Positions 18,213-26,467 of a DNA stretch of 64,000 nt are shown in pieces. The DNA is from Mesobacillus campisalis (lineage in GTDB: Bacteria; Bacillota; Bacilli; Bacillales; Cytobacillaceae): positions 124,001-188,000 of the forward strand of contig NZ_LAYY01000008.1 in assembly GCF_000986785.1 (NCBI RefSeq), written 5' to 3'. Every line of letters starts with the position of its first letter. Within the stretch, counting starts at the first letter, position 1. The position numbers and the translations under genes were made by a program. The notes under the pieces are model-generated. The model was given only the letters and a program-made list of their open reading frames with translations, was not told the DNA's origin and ran no database searches.

Positions 18213-19907
18213 TTATAGCTGTTTTTCAAGAAACAATTCGTCAATCTTCTTCATTGCGCCTGGTTCGACTTCTTCAATCGCTGCAGCAGCCTGCTCGAGC
18301 GCCTCGCGATATTCATAATTCCTGAAATGCTCTTCCGCTTCCTTCAAACCCTTGTCAACCGACGGGAAGGAACTGCGGTACCGATTTCCGTACTGGATGA
18401 CCCTTTCGGCCAGCCTGACATTTTCAACGGTTTCCGCTGTTGTATTGGCCAGCTTTTCCACCGTCAGCTCGGCAATCTCCAGATGCTGCTGGATAGTCGG
18501 TATATCAAGCGGTTTTTGCTCCAGCTTTTCGGATACATTTTGGATGCTTTCTTTAGCATCCTCAAGCAGATACTTATAATTCTGCGACAGTCCCGGCAAA
18601 TTGCTCTTGGAAACCAGCTTCATGCTTCTGGTAATCTTCCTCGACAGCTCCCTTAGACTATCGCGGGCAGCCATTTCATCCTTCCGGAGGGCATTCAGCT
18701 TTTCTTTAAACTCTTTTTGTTCCGCGATGCATTCCTCGATCTCATCCTTCAATCCTGCGAGCTCCTCGCTCAGGAAACTGTATGCTGTTTCACCCTGAAG
18801 GACCCTCGCAGCGAGGACCTCGTACCTTTTCATCAGCTCAAAGAGCAATTCGTCCGCCCTGGAGTGAACCTCAAGTTCCTTATTTGGCAGGTGATAACTT
18901 TGCTGGACGGCTTCAATTTCCTCCTGGATCTTTTCGCTTGCATCCGCAGCCAAAATCAGCTGTTCTCTCATTTCTCCCTGATGAACGGTGACAAACCGGC
19001 GGGCCTCGACCTCTTTTTCAAGAAGGTCAAAGAGACCATCGATTCGCTGCTTCAGCTCCTCCATCCCCTGCCTGGTTTCAGCAACATCCCCATCGTCTAT
19101 CACTGACTGGATTTGCGCAAGCCCGGCTCCGATTTCTTCGAGTTCTTTTTCAATGCCAAGGTGTCCAAGGGCATAGCCTTGCTCGGCCATTTCCCGGCAG
19201 CCTTCCTTCAATTCGCTGATTTGTGCGGGAAGTCCGATGTTGCAGTCATGAAGCAGCTGTGGGATCACTTCCAGTTTGACACCCATGTCTTCAAGGCCTG
19301 CCTTGATGCCAAGAAGGATTTCCCTTGCTTCCAGATAATCCCCGCTTTCGGTTTTCACGTCAAATTCCTGGAACTTTTCCAGAAGCCCGTTCAGCTGTTC
19401 CTCGAGCCCTTTTTCAGCTTTCCCGAAGCTGTGGCTGTGGGCGAGAAGGACCTTCCGGCTCTGGCGGTAAAGCTCCTTCAGCTCCTCCACTTCGGTCCGG
19501 TTCTTTTCTTCACTGCCAACAAGTTCATTCAGCTCCTCGAGGATTTTCCTGATTCTTTCTTCAAGTTCCTCGAGCTTCTCGTCGATACTCCCCAGCGCTT
19601 CTTTCGCTTTTTTGAATCTCAGCTTATCGGTAAATTCCTCCGCATCAAACAAAAGCTCTTCAATGCCTGGCAGTTCGACCGTAACAATTTCGTCCCATTC
19701 CTTCCGCCATCTCTCAAAAAGTTCTTCTGTCTGACCTGTCATATTCAATTGCTTTACCTTGGACATCTCGTCCAGCACCGGCCGGTTCATTAACTCAATC
19801 TTCCAGGCCTCGTATCGGTCAACTTCATTAAAGTACTTCCGTTTCATGAAATATCCTGTTAGAAAAAAAGCGAGCAGTACGCCTATACCACCAAAAATAT
19901 ATATCAT
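18213..19907 (-). CDS. ezrA: Septation ring formation regulator EzrA
   Basis: A 564-residue membrane protein that limits FtsZ ring assembly and works at the division site. One N-terminal helix (MIYIFGGIGVLLAFFLTGYF) anchors it; the rest is a long series of Glu/Leu/Lys-rich helical bundles resembling spectrin repeats, as known for EzrA. The length is normal (B. subtilis EzrA is 562). The family's QNR-like patch occurs late (QYGNRYRSSFPSV), where residues important for localisation lie. It is divergent from hisJ. Confidence 0.95.
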   Translation of the reverse strand: MIYIFGGIGVLLAFFLTGYFMKRKYFNEVDRYEAWKIELMNRPVLDEMSKVKQLNMTGQTEELFERWRKEWDEIVTVELPGIEELLFDAEEFTDKLRFKKAKEALGSIDEKLEELEERIRKILEELNELVGSEEKNRTEVEELKELYRQSRKVLLAHSHSFGKAEKGLEEQLNGLLEKFQEFDVKTESGDYLEAREILLGIKAGLEDMGVKLEVIPQLLHDCNIGLPAQISELKEGCREMAEQGYALGHLGIEKELEEIGAGLAQIQSVIDDGDVAETRQGMEELKQRIDGLFDLLEKEVEARRFVTVHQGEMREQLILAADASEKIQEEIEAVQQSYHLPNKELEVHSRADELLFELMKRYEVLAARVLQGETAYSFLSEELAGLKDEIEECIAEQKEFKEKLNALRKDEMAARDSLRELSRKITRSMKLVSKSNLPGLSQNYKYLLEDAKESIQNVSEKLEQKPLDIPTIQQHLEIAELTVEKLANTTAETVENVRLAERVIQYGNRYRSSFPSVDKGLKEAEEHFRNYEYREALEQAAAAIEEVEPGAMKKIDELFLEKQL

Positions 19908-20107
19908 TTCAATCCCCCTGGGTCTTTGGCAAACATCCGTTTGTAGCCTATGTATATAAAAAAGGAAATGTCATTTTTTATGTATTTATGATACCATGTA
20001 AACGACATTTTTTGACCAGTAAATTCATATTTTTGTTCAAATTATCGAAAAGCATCATAATATGTCACGCCATTCGTAAAATTTCCAGCCATTCAGGAGG
20101 TGGTCCA

Positions 20108-20926
20108 ATGTTCAGGGATGGCCATGTCCATAGCAGGTTTTGCCCTCACGGAACAAAAGATTCTTTTGAAAGCTATATCGAAAAAGCCCTTTCCATCGGG
20201 ATAAAGGAAATCTCTTTCACCGAGCATGCCCCATTGCCAGAAGGGTTTACCGATCCTGTCCCCCAGTCCGACAGTGCGATGGACAAGGATCATCTTGAGG
20301 CATACCTTGCCGAAGTAGACGCCCTCAAGCGGAAATACGCCGGAAAAATCACCATTCATGCAGGGCTCGAGGTCGATTTCATTGAAGGGTACGAATCAGA
20401 AACGGCACAGTTCCTCAACCTGGCAGGGCCCTTTCTCGATGATGCCGTCCTGTCCGTCCATTTCCTCAAGGATGCTTCCGGGTATGACTGTGTCGATTAC
20501 AGCCCGGAACATTTTGGCAAGATGAAGGAGCGGTATGGGTCTGTGGAAGCCATCTACGAAAATTATTACCGCACTCTTTTAAAATCCATCCATTCGGACC
20601 TGGGGCCGTACAAGCCAAAACGAATCGGACATATCACCCTCATTCACAAGTTCCAGCTTAAATATCCTGTTGAAAGAGCCTTCACCAATGAACTGGATAC
20701 GGTTTTAAAGGCGGTCAAGGAGAATGGCTATGAATTGGACTACAACGGGGCCGGAACGGCCAAACCGCTCTGCCGGCAAACCTATCCTCCACGGGACATC
20801 GCCGAAAAGGCAGCCGCCCTTGGCATACCTCTCATCTACGGCTCCGACGCCCACCAGGCAAAGGAACTGGGCCAGGGCTTTGACAGGACGATCCTGTACG
20901 AGACTGGCAGCGATATGAAAAACTAA
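20108..20926 (+). CDS. hisJ: Histidinol-phosphatase HisJ (PHP family)
   Basis: Removes phosphate from histidinol phosphate in histidine synthesis. The 272-residue PHP-domain protein has metal-binding motifs DGHVHSRFCPHG at the start, FTEHAPLP, and later YGSDAHQ. I choose the ATG at 20108, preceded by CAGGAGGTGG; the frame is open for 120 bases further upstream but that part has no family match. It is separated from the main his operon, as in B. subtilis. Confidence 0.93.
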   Translation: MFRDGHVHSRFCPHGTKDSFESYIEKALSIGIKEISFTEHAPLPEGFTDPVPQSDSAMDKDHLEAYLAEVDALKRKYAGKITIHAGLEVDFIEGYESETAQFLNLAGPFLDDAVLSVHFLKDASGYDCVDYSPEHFGKMKERYGSVEAIYENYYRTLLKSIHSDLGPYKPKRIGHITLIHKFQLKYPVERAFTNELDTVLKAVKENGYELDYNGAGTAKPLCRQTYPPRDIAEKAAALGIPLIYGSDAHQAKELGQGFDRTILYETGSDMKN

Positions 20927-20949
20927 AAACCGGCAGGCTGCCGGTTTTT
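20925..20949 (+). terminator. Terminator of hisJ
   Basis: AAAAACCGGC and GCCGGTTTTT form a 10-bp stem around a 5-base loop, overlapping the stop codon, followed by T-rich sequence. Confidence 0.85.
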
Positions 20950-21000
20950 AGTTTTAAAGAAGCAGGGCTCTGCAGGCAGACAGCTTCCAGCTGCGCTTAC

Positions 21001-21636
21001 CTATATTGAAACAATCCTTCGTTCCGGCAGGGCTGGAGAGCCGCACAGCGCTCCATCAATCCACTGGAAAATTTCCCGGCTGTATTTGTCCGCAAAGTAT
21101 TTTTCATGGGGCTGAATATGAAGGACTTCACTTACATAATGAATATTTAAAAATGGAGTCGCAAGCAGGCTTTTAAGCTGCAGGATGGCAAAAGACACAG
21201 AATGTTTCCTGAACTCTCCGGTATTCATCCCTCTTTCCAGCACTTTCTTAAAATAGTAGCGTTCTTTGACGTGGTAGGTTGACATGACTTCACGCACCAT
21301 TTGGGAATCGATCGACATTTCCCTGAGAATCAATCGGGTAAGCTGGGTATTTTGGCACTGGTATCTTAACACGTTTTCCACCATCTGCTTCAGGCACAAT
21401 CCCGCTCCTTCATCCAGCAGGGAGTACCCCTTTTCCAATTCCGCAATATAAGGTTCAAAATAAGCTGTAAAACAATGCTCGAGCAGCCCTTTCTTACATT
21501 GAAAATGGTAGGCGATATTGGCTGGATTCACTCCTGCCTTGGATGCAATGTCCCGAATGGATGTCCCGCTGTATCCTTTCGTGTTAAACAGGAACAGCGC
21601 CGCCTCCACGATGGCTTCCCTGGAATTTTTCCGCAT
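21001..21636 (-). CDS. refZ: TetR-type regulator RefZ (YttP)
   Basis: A 211-residue DNA-binding protein; in B. subtilis RefZ is made at sporulation onset, binds sites near the origin and helps position the chromosome and the polar septum. The N-terminal TetR helix-turn-helix is clear (EAALFLFNTKGYSGTSIRDIASKAGVN, residues ~10-35, with IAYHF after it). The C-terminal ligand-type domain is variable. The ATG at 21636 follows AGGGGTG; a GTG three codons upstream is an alternative. Its location between hisJ and ytsP agrees with B. subtilis. Confidence 0.88.
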   Translation of the reverse strand: MRKNSREAIVEAALFLFNTKGYSGTSIRDIASKAGVNPANIAYHFQCKKGLLEHCFTAYFEPYIAELEKGYSLLDEGAGLCLKQMVENVLRYQCQNTQLTRLILREMSIDSQMVREVMSTYHVKERYYFKKVLERGMNTGEFRKHSVSFAILQLKSLLATPFLNIHYVSEVLHIQPHEKYFADKYSREIFQWIDGALCGSPALPERRIVSI

Positions 21637-21826
21637 TCTTTTCACCCCTGCCTTTTTCTGTTCTTCCCCTCATTCAGTCCCAGACCGTCCACCGTCAAAA
21701 GCTATATCATAACAAGTTCTCGCTGCCTTCCCGTTTTCCTTTAAAAACCTGTCGACAAATTACTTCCTTTTTCCTTCCTTTTTGGTAAAATGGATAGAGC
21801 ATTTTTGCAGAAAAGGGGGAATTATC

Positions 21827-22312
21827 ATGTTTAAGGTCGAATCATACAACGCTAACCGCGAAAATAATTATCAATTATTGCTAAAGCAACTAAAAGCGCT
21901 GCTGGAGGGAGAAACCAACCCTGTTGCCAATTTCAGCAATGCTTCTGCGCTGCTGAATCAATTTCTTGATAGAATCAACTGGGTAGGGTTTTACCTTATG
22001 GAAGACGGGGAATTGGTACTCGGTCCTTTCCAGGGACTACCCGCTTGTGTCCGGATTCCTGTCGGCAAAGGGGTATGCGGCACTGCGGTCTCCAGAATGG
22101 AGACCATCCGGGTAGCAGATGTCCACCAGTTCCCTGGCCACATTGCATGCGATGCAGCTTCCCAATCAGAAATCGTGATTCCAATGGTCGACAATGGAAA
22201 GCTTGTGGGTGTGCTCGATATCGACTCTCCTGAAAAGGATCGCTTTGATGAACTGGATCAGCGCATGCTCGAGGAGTTTGTTTCATTGCTAATGAACCTA
22301 TATAAAGGGTGA
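21827..22312 (+). CDS. ytsP: Free methionine-(R)-sulfoxide reductase YtsP (GAF domain)
   Basis: A 161-residue GAF-domain enzyme that reduces free Met-R-sulfoxide. The three cysteines of fRMsr are present: C74 (GLPACVRIP), C84 (GKGVCGTAV) and C108 (GHIACDAAS), and the protein ends with the ILDIDSP-type strand (VLDIDSPEKDRFDELD). The ATG at 21827 has AAGGGGGA upstream. The neighbouring methionine gamma-lyase also handles free methionine, but the two genes are convergent and need not share control. Confidence 0.92.
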   Translation: MFKVESYNANRENNYQLLLKQLKALLEGETNPVANFSNASALLNQFLDRINWVGFYLMEDGELVLGPFQGLPACVRIPVGKGVCGTAVSRMETIRVADVHQFPGHIACDAASQSEIVIPMVDNGKLVGVLDIDSPEKDRFDELDQRMLEEFVSLLMNLYKG

Positions 22313-22325
22313 CTTGTGATTCACT

Positions 22326-22357
22326 AAAAAACAGCTGCCCATGCAGCTGTTTTTTTT
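22326..22357. terminator. Bidirectional terminator ytsP / megL
   Basis: The stem AAAAAACAGCTGC / GCAGCTGTTTTTT with loop CCAT lies between the convergent genes. Confidence 0.92.
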
Positions 22358-23549
22358 AGCATTTTTCTGAAGCAGCGCTTAAGGCCTGCTCCAGGTCTCC
22401 CCATATGTCCTCCCATGCTTCAAGGCCGACAGACAGCCGAAGCAGGCTGTCATCTATCCCCATTTTTTCCCGATCTTCCCGGGGAACCACAGCATGGGTC
22501 ATCGTTGCCGGATGCTGGATGAGCGTTTCTGCATCCCCAAGACTGACAGCAATCTTAATGAGTTTTAATTTATCCATGAATGCCTGGGCATTTTCCTTTG
22601 TGCCTTTTATCGTGAAGGAGATAAGCCCCCCAGGCCTGCGCATCTGTTTTTTAGCAATGCTGTAATCGGGGTGTCCGGGATTTCCGGGAAAATATACGCT
22701 TTGCACTGCGTGATGGGCTTTCAGGTAAGCGGCGAGCTTTTCGGCATTTTCGCAGTGCCGGTCCATTCTGACATGCAAAGTTTTCAGGCCCCTCAGGAGC
22801 AGCCAGGCATCGAACGGGGATATGACCCCGCCCATATCCTTAAGGGTGGTCATGGCCACTTTGCTCATAAATTCCTCGCTGCCCGCTGCCAAACCGGCTA
22901 TCACGTCTCCATGCCCGCAAACATACTTGGTCGCGCTATGAATGACCACATCGCAGCCCTTCTCCAGAGGCTTTTGGAGATAAGGCGAACAGAAGGTATT
23001 GTCCACCACGACCGGAATGCCTTTTTCCTTCGCAGCCTCCGCCACCATTTGCAGGTCCACCAGCCGCATCGTTGGATTGATTGGGGTTTCGATATAAATG
23101 CAAACCGTGTTGGGGCGAATGGCCTGCAGGACACTTTCCCTGCTTTCCATTAACGAGAAATCATGATCGACATTAAACTTATCCTTCATAAGCTGCAGGA
23201 GCCCAAATGTACAGCCGTAAACCCCTTGGGAACAAAGGATATGGTCGCCAGCCTTCACGATGGAAAACAGGACGGAAGAAACGGCGGCCATGCCCGAGCC
23301 AAATGCCAATGCCTTTTCGGCTCCCTCGAGCGCTGCCATCCTTTCTTCAAGCACCTTCACAGTCGGGTTGCCCAGCCGCGAATAGATATACCCTTCCTCT
23401 TCCCCGGCAAACCGCCTTTCCCCCTGGGCCGCATTTGCGAATGTAAATGTACTGCTCTGAAATAATGGCGGCACAAGGCTCCCGCTGTTCTCTCCCGAAT
23501 CATACCCCATGTGGATGACATCTGTTTCAAAGCGTTTATTCTTCTCCAT
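22356..23549 (-). CDS. megL: Methionine gamma-lyase (Cys/Met metabolism PLP enzyme)
   Basis: A 397-residue PLP enzyme predicted to split methionine into methanethiol, ammonia and 2-oxobutyrate. The PLP lysine is K208 in HSATKYVCGHGD. Y111-G112-C113 in GVYGCTFGLL corresponds to the Tyr/Cys pair that marks methionine gamma-lyases rather than cystathionine synthases. YSRLGNPT and SLGDAETLIQHPA are also typical. A perfect cre lies 20 bp upstream of the start, so catabolite repression is likely. I do not recall it at this place in B. subtilis. Related activities (homocysteine or cystathionine lyase) cannot be fully excluded. Confidence 0.85.
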   Translation of the reverse strand: MEKNKRFETDVIHMGYDSGENSGSLVPPLFQSSTFTFANAAQGERRFAGEEEGYIYSRLGNPTVKVLEERMAALEGAEKALAFGSGMAAVSSVLFSIVKAGDHILCSQGVYGCTFGLLQLMKDKFNVDHDFSLMESRESVLQAIRPNTVCIYIETPINPTMRLVDLQMVAEAAKEKGIPVVVDNTFCSPYLQKPLEKGCDVVIHSATKYVCGHGDVIAGLAAGSEEFMSKVAMTTLKDMGGVISPFDAWLLLRGLKTLHVRMDRHCENAEKLAAYLKAHHAVQSVYFPGNPGHPDYSIAKKQMRRPGGLISFTIKGTKENAQAFMDKLKLIKIAVSLGDAETLIQHPATMTHAVVPREDREKMGIDDSLLRLSVGLEAWEDIWGDLEQALSAASEKC

Positions 23550-23568
23550 GCTTCTCCTCCTGTTTTAT

Positions 23569-23582
23569 TGTAAGCGTTTACA
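23569..23582 (-). promoter_or_regulatory. CcpA cre site in the megL leader
   Basis: TGTAAGCGTTTACA matches TGWAANCGNTNWCA at every defined position and is nearly palindromic. It sits between the likely promoter and the ribosome site of megL, a position suited to blocking transcription. Confidence 0.75.
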
Positions 23583-23650
23583 AACCACCACTTCTAGAAT
23601 ATGATATGGCTGCGGATATGAAAAGGGTTTTGTCCTTTTAAAAATACACC

Positions 23651-23680
23651 TTGACTTTTACGCTTTAAAAATAATATAAT
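23651..23680 (+). promoter_or_regulatory. Sigma-A promoter of rpsD
   Basis: -35 TTGACT (23651-23656) and -10 TATAAT (23675-23680), 18-bp spacer. Transcription would begin near 23687. Confidence 0.85.
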
Positions 23681-23686
23681 ACTCTT

Positions 23687-23877
23687 TGTGTAAAATATCG
23701 CAGCCTAAGTGAAGACCTTTATGAGTGTATTTTGTTCCTCAAAGACCTAATTGCTTTGATGGTGCATCGTGTAACCCGCTGCTGCTAGGGCGAAGGTGCA
23801 TGAAAACAGAATACGCATACTGCGTTTCACGAACTGTTTTTATTTTACCGAAATAAAAACACAAGGAGGAGTCATTC
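23687..23877 (+). ncRNA. rpsD leader RNA (S4 autoregulatory leader)
   Basis: About 190 nt of untranslated leader separate the promoter from the rpsD start. It contains conserved-looking blocks (GTAACCCGCTGCTGCTAGGG at ~23771) and complementary AAAACAG / CTGTTTT arms near 23807-23841. In B. subtilis the rpsD leader is bound by S4 itself for autorepression; I assign the same role by position and structure. Confidence 0.65.
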
Positions 23878-24480
23878 ATGGCTCGTTATACCGGCCCAAG
23901 CTGGAAACTATCCCGCCGTCTTGGAATCTCTCTAAGCGGTACAGGTAAAGAATTAGAAAAACGCCCTTACGCACCAGGTCCACATGGTCCTAACCAGCGT
24001 AAAAAGCTTTCCGAATACGGATTGCAGCTTCAAGAGAAGCAAAAGCTTCGTCATATGTACGGAGTAACTGAGCGCCAGTTCCGCAACCTGTTTGACAAAG
24101 CAGGCAAAATGGCAGGCGTTCACGGTGAGAACTTCATGGTTCTTCTTGAATCCCGCCTTGACAATGTTGTTTACCGTTTAGGTCTTGCCCGCACTCGCCG
24201 TGCAGCTCGCCAGCTGGTAAACCATGGCCACATTCTTGTTAACGGATCTCGCGTAGATATCCCATCTTACCGCGTAGCTCCTGGCCAAACAATCAGCCTT
24301 CGTGAAAAGTCCCGCAACCTTGATGTTGTTAAAGAAGCAGTTGAAGTGAACAACTTCGTACCTGACTACTTGACTTTCGACGCTGATAAGCTAGAAGGAA
24401 CTTTCACTCGTCTTCCTGAGCGTTCTGAACTTCCAGCTGAAATCAACGAAGCTCTTATCGTTGAATTCTACTCTCGTTAA
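23878..24480 (+). CDS. rpsD: Ribosomal protein S4 RpsD
   Basis: The primary 16S rRNA-binding protein of the 30S body. The 200 residues start [21 protein letters not shown] and carry the S4 RNA-binding domain ([34 protein letters not shown]). It is monocistronic, with a strong promoter, an AAGGAGG ribosome site and codon use of a highly expressed gene. It is probably self-regulated through its leader. Confidence 0.98.
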   Translation: MARYTGPSWKLSRRLGISLSGTGKELEKRPYAPGPHGPNQRKKLSEYGLQLQEKQKLRHMYGVTERQFRNLFDKAGKMAGVHGENFMVLLESRLDNVVYRLGLARTRRAARQLVNHGHILVNGSRVDIPSYRVAPGQTISLREKSRNLDVVKEAVEVNNFVPDYLTFDADKLEGTFTRLPERSELPAEINEALIVEFYSR

Positions 24481-24490
24481 TCATAGCAGT

Positions 24491-24530
24491 AACAAAAACC
24501 CCCTTCCGGAAACGGCAGGGGATTTTTGTT
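24491..24530 (+). terminator. Terminator of rpsD
   Basis: AACAAAAACCCCC pairs imperfectly with GGGGATTTTTGTT; a T-rich stretch follows. Confidence 0.75.
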
Positions 24531-24599
24531 TTGTGGATTGCAGGGATTGCTAGTTTGGTTGGACTGTAGAGTGGAGGGGTGGCATGGGGAGAGGAGGCA

Positions 24600-24695
24600 T
24601 TCGGACTGGATTTCCTGTTTTCTCTCCGGCCCCTGTCCGAATGAGAGCTCCATGCGGACTCGATTCACGCTTTTCCCCCGCCCCTGTCCGAATCT
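24600..24695. repeat. Two copies of a 51-bp repeat related to the array at 620-880
   Basis: The block CCCCTGTCCGAAT occurs at about 24630 and again 51 bp later, each copy with a GGACT start (24603, 24656). One copy contains GATTCACGCTTTT, which also matches the 620-880 array (GATTCACGCTTCTTTTT). On the minus strand both repeats encode 17-residue periods containing ALI(K/R), but no ribosome site supports translation. The copies occupy the gap between rpsD and tyrS. Confidence 0.6.
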
Positions 24696-24733
24696 CCCGC
24701 TGCCTCCTCCATCCAGGAACTGAGGCTCTCACT

Positions 24734-24762
24734 AAAAAAACCTCCCGGCAAGCCGGGAGGTT
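24734..24762 (-). terminator. Terminator of tyrS
   Basis: An 11-bp perfect stem (AACCTCCCGGC / GCCGGGAGGTT) with a two-base centre is flanked on the plus strand by seven A residues. Confidence 0.9.
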
Positions 24763-24768
24763 ACGTAT

Positions 24769-26340
<1,572 letters not shown>

Positions 26341-26467
26341 AAGCATTTTTACCATATATTCAGGGATATTGTCAAACTGCATGATGAAAAAATCAGGAAA
26401 TTGTAAACCGCTGTCATTTCCCCTGCCGTGTTTATGCTATAATGAATGTGTTTTAGGGGGAGTGATA

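Noticed and set aside
24550-24732. A 60-codon minus-strand frame with IRTGAGEK repeats after rpsD.
   Set aside because: It has no ribosome site and only two repeat units. I treat it as repeat DNA, not a gene.
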